NCBI RefSeq assembly: GCF_900141785.1
Contig: NZ_FQYP01000011.1
Location: forward strand, 45,218 to 109,217
Length of the DNA stretch: 64,000 nucleotides
From: Aquimarina spongiae
GTDB taxonomy: Bacteria > Bacteroidota > Bacteroidia > Flavobacteriales > Flavobacteriaceae
Direction: 5' to 3'
A model generated the notes under the pieces. The model was not told the origin of the DNA and did not search any database. It saw only the letters and a list, made by a program, of their open reading frames with translations. Shown here piece by piece: positions 35,231 to 44,184 of this stretch (position 1 is its first letter; every line of letters starts with the position of its first letter). The translations under genes were made by a program, and so were the position numbers.

Positions 35231-35329
35231 TTACCTTCTCATTGCGTATCTGCTAGCTCCGGGCAATTGTCTTAAAAAGCTCTTTAGCGCTGTTAAGTCA
35301 ATCGTCATAATTCCAATAAAAACTTTCAT
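35231..35329 (-). CDS. 32-residue peptide, LPGASxxAMRR family, copy 5
   Basis: 99-nt minus-strand gene. Begins MKVFIGIMTI and ends QLPGASRYAMRR (residues 21-32). Residues 11-23 nearly repeat copy 3. The LPGAS codons are ttg ccc gga gct agc, using the AGY serine codon where copies 1, 2 and 4 use TCN, which cannot arise from a single-base silent change; the amino acid has been kept. Upstream a hairpin TTGAAGA/TCTTCAA (about 35371-35392) may lie in the leader. No convincing -7 element was found. The typA terminator also ends this unit. Confidence 0.82.
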   Translation of the reverse strand: MKVFIGIMTIDLTALKSFLRQLPGASRYAMRR

Positions 35330-35510
35330 ATCCTTTCCCTTTTAATTAATCCCTATGTACTTGTTTGAAGAACTAAAACTCTTCAAAAAATAGAGTACAG
35401 TAATCGGGCCAAAGTTTTTAAAATTGAAACTTTTATAGAAACTTTAAGAATCTATTCTCAAACCGAATGGTTGATAGAGATACGCTTCTTTTTGTTTTTA
35501 AAATATCCAA

Positions 35511-35609
35511 TTATCGGTGAATTGCATTACTGGATGCACTTGGCAATTCCTTCAAGAAATTCCATAATTTTTTGAAACTAAATAGATGGATAGTGTAGAG
35601 TGATTTCAT
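35511..35609 (-). CDS. 32-residue peptide, LPGASxxAMRR family, copy 6
   Basis: 99-nt minus-strand gene. Begins MKSLYTIHLF and ends ELPSASSNAIHR (residues 21-32), so like copy 3 it has Ser24 and ends AIHR. F18 and L19 are conserved and the middle has KK and W16. In the leader, 34 bases before the ATG, there is a 9-bp hairpin (35643-35664). 214 bp before the ATG is the TACCCC element shared with copy 3, inside a predicted RNA. No clear -7 promoter. Confidence 0.8.
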   Translation of the reverse strand: MKSLYTIHLFSFKKLWNFLKELPSASSNAIHR

Positions 35610-35642
35610 AAGCCTGTTTTTTTGTTATTAAAAATGTCCCCC

Positions 35643-35664
35643 AAAGAATAGCGTGCCATTCTTT
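35643..35664 (-). other. Leader hairpin upstream of peptide gene 6
   Basis: AAAGAAT pairs with ATTCTTT, extended by a G-T and a G-C pair, with a four-base loop; flanked by a GGGGGACATTTTT stretch on the minus strand. Might be a regulatory leader structure. Confidence 0.4.
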
Positions 35665-35773
35665 ATTTATAAGTGTGTTTTTGGATAAAATGTTACCACA
35701 ATATTGAAGTATTTAACATTTGCCAAATTATAGTCATTACTTTATAATTATGAAATGATGGGGGATATAAAGT

Positions 35774-35801
35774 AAAAAATCCCGAGGGGGGTACTCGGGA
35801 T
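35774..35801 (-). terminator. Intrinsic terminator of the candidate small RNA
   Basis: ATCCCGAG/CTCGGGAT with a seven-base loop, followed by TTTTTT on the minus strand; the plus-strand flank lacks a T-run, so the direction is clear. Confidence 0.8.
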
Positions 35802-35804
35802 TTA

Positions 35805-35823
35805 GAATCGATATTTTGGGGTA
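35805..35823 (-). promoter_or_regulatory. TACCCCAAAATATCGATTC element shared with the copy-3 upstream region
   Basis: Minus-strand 19-mer identical at 17 positions to 5801-5819. Preceded by AATTTACCCC, which also occurs upstream of copy 4. Either an operator common to the peptide genes or a conserved part of an RNA. Confidence 0.5.
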
Positions 35824-35928
35824 AATTGGGGTATGAATCTGGGGGCTAATTCAGTGTTTTGGGGCACTGTTTGGGGCTAATTCTATATTTTGGGGCGAAT
35901 TGCCATAACATTCATTTCAATTACAATA

Positions 35929-35936
35929 CAAATGTA
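35929..35936 (-). promoter_or_regulatory. Promoter -7 TACATTTG of the candidate small RNA
   Basis: Perfect TAnnTTTG on the minus strand with a TTG 18 bases upstream (35955-35957). Confidence 0.5.
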
Positions 35937-36106
35937 AGAAACAACTCCGGGGTGCAACTTGTAAAAAACAATAAATTATCGGTAAAATACATTTTTTGTA
36001 CGACAAAATACACAGAAAACGACGGTTTCACATATTTTGAAGTGTGGTTTTTACATAAAACCTATGGATTTGTAAGAAAATACTGAGGCTTGAAAAGACG
36101 TAGAAA

Positions 36107-36790
36107 TTATCCTTTTCGTTGTACAACTTCAAAAACTTTATTGCCATCGCATTTCAACGTTTTAGAAGGGTACTTTAGTAATAAAGCATAATCATGTGTG
36201 GCCATCAAAATGGTATTTCCATTTTTATTGATATCCTGTAAGACTTCCATAACCTCGACTGAAGTTTGTGGGTCCAAATTCCCCGTAGGCTCGTCTGCCA
36301 ATATCAATTCTGGATCATTAAGCAATGCTCTGGCAATAGCAACACGTTGTTGTTCTCCTCCAGAGAGTTGATAAGGATATTTAAAGTCCTTGGTTTTCAT
36401 ACCCACTTTATCCAGAACATCATCAATTTTGCTGTCCATGGCTTTTTCATCAGTCCATCCGGTAGCTTTAAGAACAAACAAAAGATTTCCTTTTACAGTC
36501 CTATCGTTAAGTAATTTAAAATCCTGAAATACAATCCCCAATTTTCTACGTAGAAATGGAATTTGCTTTTCTTGTAGCGTAGAAAGATCAAAATCTACAA
36601 TGCTTCCTTCTCCCTCCAACAGAGGTAAGTCTCCATAAAGCGTTTTCATGAAACTACTTTTTCCAGTTCCTGTTTTTCCAATTAGATACACAAAATCTCC
36701 TTTGTTTACTTCAACATTTACATCAGAGAGAATTAGATTTTCACGTTGATAGATGGAAGCATCTTTAAGGTGTAATACCGTATTGGACAT
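36107..36790 (-). CDS. ftsE: Cell-division ABC ATPase FtsE
   Basis: 227 residues. Walker A GKTGTGKSS (about 38-46), Q-loop FQDFKLLND, signature LSGGEQQRVAIARALL (about 142) and Walker B ELILADEPTGNLDPQT, the FtsE/LolD/MacB subclass. FDLSTLQEKQIPFLRRKLGIVFQDFKLL favours FtsE. FtsE with FtsX regulates cell-wall hydrolases at the septum; ftsX is not adjacent, as is common in Bacteroidota. The M23 peptidase gene is five kilobases away. Confidence 0.9.
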   Translation of the reverse strand: MSNTVLHLKDASIYQRENLILSDVNVEVNKGDFVYLIGKTGTGKSSFMKTLYGDLPLLEGEGSIVDFDLSTLQEKQIPFLRRKLGIVFQDFKLLNDRTVKGNLLFVLKATGWTDEKAMDSKIDDVLDKVGMKTKDFKYPYQLSGGEQQRVAIARALLNDPELILADEPTGNLDPQTSVEVMEVLQDINKNGNTILMATHDYALLLKYPSKTLKCDGNKVFEVVQRKG

Positions 36791-37094
36791 AATGAATGAT
36801 TCTGAATTTATTAAGACTTGATTGGTAAAAGTAAAAAGTTTTCGGATAAAATGGCCAGGTTCAACCTTAGATTTTTACTTCAGTTTTGTGATATAACCCG
36901 TTTTTGGGGATTCTTATTTTATAGGATGTCATTTTTTTATCCACTATTTAAAACTACTATAATTCATATTTGTCGATTCCTAGTGTAATTATCTCCAAAT
37001 TCTTTCGTTATTAGTATGAAGATTAGGCTATCTTTAACACAAAATTTATTCGCGGGAAACGATATTTACCTTTTTGATTGTAATACCTAATTCG
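36791..37094. other. Intergenic region between divergent ftsE and the TPR gene
   Basis: 304 bases. At 37067-37074 TACCTTTT, one mismatch to TAnnTTTG, lies 20 bases before the TPR-gene ATG and is its likely promoter. No other feature seen. Confidence 0.45.
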
Positions 37095-40000
37095 ATGAAC
37101 AAATACATCATTTCGATGCTTTTTGTGATTGGCCTGTCTGCACTAACATCTGCACAACAGTCTGCCATTTACACCAATGAGCTGGTGCTCTATAATCAAG
37201 CACTTGAATTATATAATAATCGACAATTTCTTGCCGCCCAAAATCTTTTTGATAAGGTAAGAGATATGGTGGATGATGAAAATATTGATGCTGACTGTAC
37301 CTATTATATTGCGAATTGTGCAGTATGGCTTAATCAAAGAGATGCGGATCAACTCCTTGAAGAGTTTGTGATCAAATATCCCACTAGTATCAAGCGCAAT
37401 TCGGCATATCTGGATGCTGCGAATTATTATTTTGATAATGGGAAATATGCGTATGCAAGAAAATGGTATGAAAAGGTAGATGAAGGAAATCTAAGTCGTA
37501 AAGAAAAAGAAAGGTTTAATTTTAATAATGGATATGCCTATTTCAAAATTCAAAGATTTAATGAAGCTAAAAAATTCTTAAGTAGAGTACAAGATTCGCC
37601 AGAGTATGGGGCTAAGGCCAAATATTATCTGGGTTTTATTGCCTATGAAGGAGATAACTATCAAGAAGCGGATCGGTTGTTTGATGAGGTAAAAGATTTG
37701 AATGAGTATAATAAGAATCTCTCGTACTTTCAGAGTGATATGAATTTCAAGTCGGGTAATTTTGAAGAAGCAATACGAGAAGGATTAGCGCAGCTCCCAA
37801 AATCCAAGCCTTCGGAAAGATCAGAATTAAACAAAATTATAGGGGAAAGTTATTTTAATTTGGGTGAGTACCAAAAGGCGATTCCGTATCTAAAAGAATA
37901 CAGAGGTCGTAAAGGAAAGTGGAACAACACAGATTATTACTACCTGGGATATGTATATTATAAAAATGGAGATTATGCAAGTGCCATTTCAGAATTCAAT
38001 AAGATTGTCGATGGTCGCAATGCTACCGCTCAGAATGCATATTATCATCTAGCCGAATCATATCTTAATACAGATCACAAGCAACAGGCATTGAATGCTT
38101 TTAAGAATGCTTCAGAAATGGATTTTGATGCCAAGATAAAGGAAGATGCCATGTATAACTATGGGAAACTAAGTTACGATATTGGTAACTCTTATGAGAG
38201 TACTCCTAGTGTATTGCTTAATTTTTTGGATCAGTATCCTAATACCGAATATGAAGAGGAAATGAAAGAACTTCTAATAAGTTCTTATATCACTTCCAAG
38301 AATTATAAAGAAGCGATGGATCTTCTGGAAGGAAGTCGGAACTTTGCCGATAAAGAGGTATATCAGAAGGTAGCATTCTATAGAGCTATAGAATTATATG
38401 GAGAAAACGACTATAACGAAGCCATCATCTATTTCGATAAATCTTTAAAACAACCCGTGCATCCAAAATTTGAAGCCAGAGCGATCTACTGGAAAGCAGA
38501 GAGTGCTTATTTATTAAATGATTTTGATGAAGCACTTATTGGTTTTAAGGAGTTTGAGAACAGTACAGGGGGATCTACGATATCCGAATATGAGCAATTA
38601 GATTATAATCTTGGATACACCTATTTTAAATTAAAACAATACCCCCAGGCCGCAAAACATTTTGAAGCCTATTCGAATAATGATAGTGCCGACGAACTTC
38701 GACAAACCGATACTTTTTTGAGGTTAGGAGATAGTCATTTTATTTCCAGTAAGTATTGGCCAGCTATGGAAGCTTATAACAAAGCCATTAAAGCCAATGG
38801 GCCTGATGCAGACTATGCGCACTATCAAAAGGCCATAAGCTATGGTTTTGTAAATAAGAACAATCAAAAGATTAAAGATCTGGAAATGTTCTTGCTTCAG
38901 TATACTAGATCAACCTATCGTGACGACGCTATGTTTGCGTTAGGAGATGTGTACATCGCAGAAAACAAAATTGATCGTGGTATCCAAGCATATGATCGTT
39001 TGATAAGAGAAATACCAAGAAGTTCGTATGTGCCAAAAGCATTGTTAAAACAAGGGCTGGTGTTTTATAATGGAGACAAAGGCAATAGCGCATTGTCTAA
39101 ATTTAAAAGAGTTGTGGCCGATTATCCGGGATCTGCAGAAGCAGTACAAGCAGTAAACACAGCAAGATTGATTTATGTAGACCTTGGCAGAACCGATGAG
39201 TATGCTTCTTGGGTAAAGGGATTAAGTTTTGTGAGCGTTACCGATGCTGACCTGGATAACACTTCTTACGAAGCAGCCGAAAAACAGTTTTTAGAAAATA
39301 ACGAAAGCGCGGCTATCAATGGGTTTGAAAAATATTTAAATGAATTTCCTAACGGTATACATGCGTTAAAGAGTAATTTCTACTTGGCGCAGCTACTTTT
39401 CAAAAGAGGGGATAAAGATGCTTCGATTCCGCATTACGAATTTGTTTTGCAAAGCGATCGAACTGAGTTTACAGAACAAGCTTTAGCTCGGTTATCACAG
39501 GTGCATCTTGAGAATAGAAGCTACGAAAAAGCCATTCCTATATTAGAACGACTAGAACAGGATGCAGATTTTCCTCAAAACATTGTTTTTGCACAGTCTA
39601 ATTTGATGAAGTCTAACTATCAGTTGCTCAATTATCAAAAGACAATCGAATATGCCGATAAGGTATTGGCGAACCCAAAAATTGAGAATGACGTCAAGAG
39701 CGATGCAAAAATATTTACCGCAAGAGCCGCCTTACAAACCAATGATTTGGTACGCGCACAAAAAGCGTATAAAGAAGTTCGAAAAATAGCAAAGGGAGAA
39801 CTTGCAGCAGAATCACTGTATTATGATGCGTATTTCAAAAATTTGAATGCTGATTATAAAAACTCTAACGTAACCATCCAAAAACTAGCGAAAGATTACC
39901 CTGGATACCGACTTTATGGATCTAAAGGTTTGGTTCTTATGGCAAAGAACTTTTATGGACTTAAAGATGCCTATCAAGCTACCTATATCCTGGAAAGCGT

Positions 40001-40112
40001 AATCAAAAATTTTGCAGATTATCCCGATGTGGTCGAAGAAGCTACAGAGGAGCTTAAAAAAATCAAAGCTGAAGAGGCAAAAACTAATTCATCCATCCAA
40101 ACCGAACAGTAA
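37095..40112 (+). CDS. Periplasmic tetratricopeptide-repeat protein
   Basis: 1005 residues. Signal peptide ends ALTSAQ. The whole mature protein is TPR-like helical repeats, for example NTDYYYLGYVYYKNGDYASAISEFNKIVDG and DYNLGYTYFKLKQYPQAAKHFEAYSN. Start placed at 37095 because the seven upstream residues lack signal character and a promoter overlaps them. Such long TPR proteins with a partner barrel protein (next gene, 27 bases on) are found in Bacteroidota; the role may be in envelope assembly or gliding, but this is inference. Confidence 0.88.
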   Translation: MNKYIISMLFVIGLSALTSAQQSAIYTNELVLYNQALELYNNRQFLAAQNLFDKVRDMVDDENIDADCTYYIANCAVWLNQRDADQLLEEFVIKYPTSIKRNSAYLDAANYYFDNGKYAYARKWYEKVDEGNLSRKEKERFNFNNGYAYFKIQRFNEAKKFLSRVQDSPEYGAKAKYYLGFIAYEGDNYQEADRLFDEVKDLNEYNKNLSYFQSDMNFKSGNFEEAIREGLAQLPKSKPSERSELNKIIGESYFNLGEYQKAIPYLKEYRGRKGKWNNTDYYYLGYVYYKNGDYASAISEFNKIVDGRNATAQNAYYHLAESYLNTDHKQQALNAFKNASEMDFDAKIKEDAMYNYGKLSYDIGNSYESTPSVLLNFLDQYPNTEYEEEMKELLISSYITSKNYKEAMDLLEGSRNFADKEVYQKVAFYRAIELYGENDYNEAIIYFDKSLKQPVHPKFEARAIYWKAESAYLLNDFDEALIGFKEFENSTGGSTISEYEQLDYNLGYTYFKLKQYPQAAKHFEAYSNNDSADELRQTDTFLRLGDSHFISSKYWPAMEAYNKAIKANGPDADYAHYQKAISYGFVNKNNQKIKDLEMFLLQYTRSTYRDDAMFALGDVYIAENKIDRGIQAYDRLIREIPRSSYVPKALLKQGLVFYNGDKGNSALSKFKRVVADYPGSAEAVQAVNTARLIYVDLGRTDEYASWVKGLSFVSVTDADLDNTSYEAAEKQFLENNESAAINGFEKYLNEFPNGIHALKSNFYLAQLLFKRGDKDASIPHYEFVLQSDRTEFTEQALARLSQVHLENRSYEKAIPILERLEQDADFPQNIVFAQSNLMKSNYQLLNYQKTIEYADKVLANPKIENDVKSDAKIFTARAALQTNDLVRAQKAYKEVRKIAKGELAAESLYYDAYFKNLNADYKNSNVTIQKLAKDYPGYRLYGSKGLVLMAKNFYGLKDAYQATYILESVIKNFADYPDVVEEATEELKKIKAEEAKTNSSIQTEQ

Positions 40113-40139
40113 TCCTAGTTGTAAAACGATTTGTAGTTT

Positions 40140-41882
40140 ATGATTCCATATTTTAAAAACGTATTTCTTTTTATCTGTATTTGTATGATAAGTGCTATGG
40201 TTGTAGCACAAGAGAAAGAAAAGGAAGATCTTGAAACCGAAAGGGTGGTTATTGTAAAAGCGTATACGCCAACGATAAGTGATGCTTTCAAAATTAAATC
40301 GAATCCAGAGTTAAATGATTCGGTAACCCAACAAAAGAAACCTATTCGATATAGTATTTTTTCGGTACCTGTAGCTTCTACTTATACACCAGCCAAAGGT
40401 AGAGCAGCAAATATAGATCGGCCAAAACCTATCAAAATATTTGATAATTATGCCACTTTAGGCTTCGGAAACTTTACTTCAGTACTCGCTGAGTTCTATA
40501 GTAATTTTCAAATCAATAGATCGGATAATATAGGACTGTATTTGCATCATAATTCTTCTCAAGGAGGAATTGAAGACGTGGAACTCGATGATAAATTTTA
40601 TAATACCTCTTTGGATCTTAATTATACCTCGAGAAACAGAGACTATACCTATGGACTAGAGTTTGGAGCAGAACATCAGTTGTACAACTGGTATGGATTA
40701 CCAGAAACACCTGTGCTTACTCCTGAAGAGATAGCAGCTATAGATCCACAACAGAACTATTTTGGTATAAAACTAGGTGGTAAAGTACAGTTTGATGATT
40801 TGTATTTTAAGAAAGCAACCCTCAAATATCGATTTTTTGGAGATGGACTAAGTTCTACAGAACATCATGTAGTGGCAAAACCTTCGTTTGAGTTTGAAGC
40901 AGGAGATTCTCTGATTAATACCAACTTTATAGTAGATTACCTAACTGGTAGTTTTGATCGGGAATTCGATCCGGCATTACAACTTCCGAATACATATGGG
41001 ATTCTTAATCTGGGAGTAAACCCAAGTCTGGCCATACTTAAGGATAATCTTACAGTTAATCTGGGGGCTGCGGTATTTTATAGTATCGATACCGAAAACA
41101 GCGATAATGATTTCTTTATTTATCCAAAAATAACGGCTTCATATAGAGTGATAGATGATGGACTTATTGCTTATGGAGGTCTAGAGGGAGATTTAGAGCA
41201 GAATAGTTATAGAGATGCAGTGCAGGCTAATCCTTTTGTTTCGCCTACCTTACTTATAGAACAAACCAATAGATTATACGATGCTTATTTTGGATTGAAA
41301 GGAAAGATATCTGATGTTGTTAGTTATAATGTTAAAGGAAGTTATCTTTCAGAGGATGAAAAACCACTTTTTGTACATAACCCAAGGGCTTTTATTGCTT
41401 TAGAAGGATATGATTATGGTAATTCATTTTCATATCGATACGATGATGTAACTACCTTATCGGCTTATGGAGAACTTAAGTTTGAAATCAACAAAAAGTT
41501 CACCTTAGGAGCATCCGCTACCTATTTTAACTACGATACAGAGGATGAACAAGAGGCATGGAATCTACCTGAAGTAGAAGCTTCGGTATTATTAGATTAC
41601 CAGATCAATAAACAATGGTTTTTGGGTGCGCAACTATTTTATGTAGGAGAGCGACAGGATATCGATAATACCGTAACCGCGGTTCCAACTTTACCATTAG
41701 CAACAGTTACACTAGATAGCTATTTTGATGCCAATGTAAATGTTGGATATCGATTGAACGATCGATTGTCTTTGTTTGTAAAAGGAAATAATCTGATAGG
41801 AGAAAACTACGAACGCTGGGTAAATTTCCCGGTGCAGGGAATACAGTTTTTAGGTGGTGTCACGTATAAATTTGACTACTAG
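40140..41882 (+). CDS. TonB-receptor-like outer-membrane protein
   Basis: 580 residues. Signal peptide ends MVVAQ. It has no clear plug or TonB box; the body has many amphipathic beta-strands and the C-terminus is NLIGENYERWVNFPVQGIQFLGGVTYKFDY, the typical TonB-dependent receptor ending with terminal aromatic. Probably a barrel of about 18-22 strands. Second gene of the unit with the TPR protein. Confidence 0.82.
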   Translation: MIPYFKNVFLFICICMISAMVVAQEKEKEDLETERVVIVKAYTPTISDAFKIKSNPELNDSVTQQKKPIRYSIFSVPVASTYTPAKGRAANIDRPKPIKIFDNYATLGFGNFTSVLAEFYSNFQINRSDNIGLYLHHNSSQGGIEDVELDDKFYNTSLDLNYTSRNRDYTYGLEFGAEHQLYNWYGLPETPVLTPEEIAAIDPQQNYFGIKLGGKVQFDDLYFKKATLKYRFFGDGLSSTEHHVVAKPSFEFEAGDSLINTNFIVDYLTGSFDREFDPALQLPNTYGILNLGVNPSLAILKDNLTVNLGAAVFYSIDTENSDNDFFIYPKITASYRVIDDGLIAYGGLEGDLEQNSYRDAVQANPFVSPTLLIEQTNRLYDAYFGLKGKISDVVSYNVKGSYLSEDEKPLFVHNPRAFIALEGYDYGNSFSYRYDDVTTLSAYGELKFEINKKFTLGASATYFNYDTEDEQEAWNLPEVEASVLLDYQINKQWFLGAQLFYVGERQDIDNTVTAVPTLPLATVTLDSYFDANVNVGYRLNDRLSLFVKGNNLIGENYERWVNFPVQGIQFLGGVTYKFDY

Positions 41883-41952
41883 TACAGAGTCCTTTAGTTG
41901 AATACAACTAGATTAGGTATAATTTTTGTTATCTTAAAGAAAATTTCGTCCT

Positions 41953-42765
41953 ATGAAAATCATGGTGTTTCTCTTGGTTGCGTTGTTTTCATATACTGCA
42001 ATAGCTCAAAAAAACTTTAAACTCTACTATGAAGAGACTGAAAGCGGATTTATAATACTTGCCGATAATGACGAGTATAGCCCAGTATCTGCAAAGATGA
42101 ACTTCAGGTTAGAAAACCTCACTTCTTCAAATGGAAATAATAAGGTTTTTGTAGTACCTGCCCAAACTAAAAAGCATATCATTACCGAGCTCAATGTTGT
42201 AGATCGAAGAAAACCCTTAAAATTGGGATTCGAATCGGCATATAATCACGGAGATCATACACTCAACACCTACGATAAAGATTTTGAGTATCATTTACCT
42301 TTTGCCAAAGGAAAAACGTTTTGGCTTTCACAAGGATATAATGGGGCTATTTCTCACCAAAATGAATATGCTTTGGACTTCAAAATGCCTATGAGTGCCA
42401 AGATTCATGCCGCACGAGATGCGGTGGTGATAGAGGTACAACAGAGTTATGAAAAAAGATGTACAACTCAAGACTGTGCCAAATTCAATAATTATATTTT
42501 GGTATATCATAGCGATGGCACTTTTGCAGAGTATACTCATATCAAGAAAAATGGATCCGTGGTAAAAGTAGGAGATAAGATCAAACAAGGACAATTTATA
42601 GGATACAGTGGTGATGTAGGTTGGGCCACGGGACCACATCTTCATTTTGTAGTTTTCTTTCAACGGTTAAAAGAACGAGTTACCTTAAAAACAAAATTCT
42701 TAACCGGTAAAGGTAAACAAGCGATTCAGCTTATTGAAAAAGAACAATATACTCGAGACTATTGA
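41953..42765 (+). CDS. Secreted M23 (LytM) metallopeptidase
   Basis: 270 residues. Signal peptide ends TAIAQ. HQNEYALDF (about 136-144) is the first zinc-ligand motif (HxxxxxxD) and GPHLHFVVF (about 225) the HxH motif, with GYSGDVGWATGPHLHF typical of LytM-type peptidoglycan hydrolases. Active site is complete. It follows the TPR/barrel pair on the same strand at a distance of about 70 bases. Probable cell-wall remodelling. Confidence 0.92.
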   Translation: MKIMVFLLVALFSYTAIAQKNFKLYYEETESGFIILADNDEYSPVSAKMNFRLENLTSSNGNNKVFVVPAQTKKHIITELNVVDRRKPLKLGFESAYNHGDHTLNTYDKDFEYHLPFAKGKTFWLSQGYNGAISHQNEYALDFKMPMSAKIHAARDAVVIEVQQSYEKRCTTQDCAKFNNYILVYHSDGTFAEYTHIKKNGSVVKVGDKIKQGQFIGYSGDVGWATGPHLHFVVFFQRLKERVTLKTKFLTGKGKQAIQLIEKEQYTRDY

Positions 42766-42939
42766 GAAACAAAGTAGGATATCTACTTACTAGAACATGA
42801 GTTCTCAATACGCTATACCCCTGTTTTTGGGTGTTTTAATTTCATTGTTTATGGCGTTTTAAGTGCGGATAAACCAAGATATCTTGCAGTATCTAATTGA
42901 GGTTTATCAATGTTTAAACCTTATAACGCTATATGTAAG

Positions 42940-43248
42940 ATGAAAAATATCAATTTAAATACTTGGTTCACTCTTTTTGCTTTGTTGTTTATTCTCACTG
43001 GGGTTTGTAGTTTACTTCATAATGCTTACGAACAAGAAACCTTGGTTTTTACACCGACCACGACTTTTTTAATGAAATTACACCCTATACTTAATCTCCC
43101 TACAAATGGTTTGGGATATAATGGTTTTGTAAATGGTTTGTATGGTATTTTAGGGGGATTGGTCATAAATGTACTATTATATTCTTTCGCTCTCGAACGC
43201 TTTGTTTATGGCTTTAAAAGCTTGTGCAGAAAAGTCATGGTGTTCTAA
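42940..43248 (+). CDS. Small hydrophobic membrane protein
   Basis: 102 residues from MKNINLNTWFTLFALLFILTGVCSLL. Two membrane helices separated by a loop (TNGLGYNGFVNGLYGILGGLVINVLLYSFAL). Start taken at the Met followed by Lys-Asn; ten residues upstream are possible. Not recognised. Confidence 0.55.
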   Translation: MKNINLNTWFTLFALLFILTGVCSLLHNAYEQETLVFTPTTTFLMKLHPILNLPTNGLGYNGFVNGLYGILGGLVINVLLYSFALERFVYGFKSLCRKVMVF

Positions 43249-43548
43249 CTCTTTTCATAGTATAAAGTCATAGTTTTAGGTCATTCTTATTTTCTTCCCT
43301 GTTCAGGTTTACTGATATTTGAATAATCATACCTCTTGGATTCGTATAAAAATTAAAATAAGAGGTAATATTTCATTTGGTGATGACACACACAATATAT
43401 CAAATGAAAAATGGAGTAAAGCAGAACGAATTAATCGTTCAGTTCTTGATATCAGAAGAATTTTGGAATACATCAATTGTAGCAGAGTACGAAAGAAGGA
43501 CTCCTTTTTCGTTTCTTCCAAATTAATAACTAACTAAACCGATTCAAT
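43249..43548. other. Intergenic region without recognised feature
   Basis: 300 bases. An open frame at 43319-43537 is not supported (see rejected list). No promoter with full TAnnTTTG, no hairpin and no peptide-family copy seen. Confidence 0.4.
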
Positions 43549-44151
43549 ATGATTATTTACGGATGGAAAGCAGCGCATTTACGATCTACACAATCCAAAA
43601 CAGCAGTATGCCCAAGTTGTAAAACCCAAGGGTCTACTATCATCAGTGTTTTTAGCAGACATGTCCATATTTTTTGGATACCTCTTTTTCCATATGGAAA
43701 AACAGGGACTTCACAATGTCAACATTGTCAGCATACCATGAAGGTTAAACAAATGCCTGAGGAAATAAAACGGGAGTATAAAAACCTAAAGATGGACGTA
43801 AAGCCACATATCTGGCAATTCTCGGGGCTGGTATTGATTTCTTTTTTGATCGCGTGGGGAATTTATTCGAGTAAAGAAAATGATAAGAAAAATCTTGAGT
43901 ATATTGGTGCTCCAAAAGTTGGAGATATCTATGAGTATAAAACTGAAAGTGGATATTATTCATCTCTTAAAGTAGTAAACGTTTCTACCGACAGTATTCG
44001 GGTAGTGCCCAACGAATACGAAATAGAGAAGAAGACTGGGATTTATAAAATTGATAAACCAGAGAATTATGGCGAGTTTAGCTACGGATTATCAAAACAA
44101 GAACTAATTGAAATGTTTACTTCTGAAGAAATATATGAGGTAAATCGATAA
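43549..44151 (+). CDS. Zinc-ribbon membrane protein
   Basis: 200 residues. MIIYGWKAAHLRSTQSKTAVCPSCKTQG then RHVHIFWIPLFPYGKTGTSQCQHCQHTMK: two CxxC pairs around an FWIPLFPYGK core, a zinc ribbon of the type found in small membrane-associated proteins. A membrane helix (WQFSGLVLISFLIAWGIY, about 90-108) and a soluble C-terminal domain follow. The first 60 residues resemble the 116-residue protein at 60533-60883. Confidence 0.8.
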   Translation: MIIYGWKAAHLRSTQSKTAVCPSCKTQGSTIISVFSRHVHIFWIPLFPYGKTGTSQCQHCQHTMKVKQMPEEIKREYKNLKMDVKPHIWQFSGLVLISFLIAWGIYSSKENDKKNLEYIGAPKVGDIYEYKTESGYYSSLKVVNVSTDSIRVVPNEYEIEKKTGIYKIDKPENYGEFSYGLSKQELIEMFTSEEIYEVNR

Positions 44152-44184
44152 TTAGAGATATAGAGTACACCAAAACAAACAGAT

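Larger units (their letters stand above)
35774..35923 (-). ncRNA. Candidate small RNA with C-rich hairpin loops
   Basis: Predicted minus-strand transcript of about 150 nt. A -7 element TACATTTG lies at 35936-35929 and a strong intrinsic terminator at 35801-35774. Between them six CCCC(C) tracts occur at 35818-35821, 35828-35831, 35841-35845, 35861-35864, 35873-35876 and 35892-35895. Three lie in loops of small hairpins: CAGTG/CACTG (35852-35869), TGAAT/ATTCA (35834-35853, sharing two bases with the former) and AATTC/GAATT (35879-35901). No open reading frame of note. Pattern resembles sponge RNAs that expose repeated binding motifs. Family not recognised. Confidence 0.5.

Noticed and set aside
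42797..42862. 21-residue hydrophobic frame (MSSQYAIPLF...) before the small membrane protein gene
   Set aside because: Too short and alone; no promoter, no second copy and not a member of the 32-residue family.
43319..43537. 72-codon frame between the small membrane protein and zinc-ribbon genes
   Set aside because: Composition is unlike a protein (Lys/Arg/Ser-rich, no domain) and start lacks promoter; likely chance.
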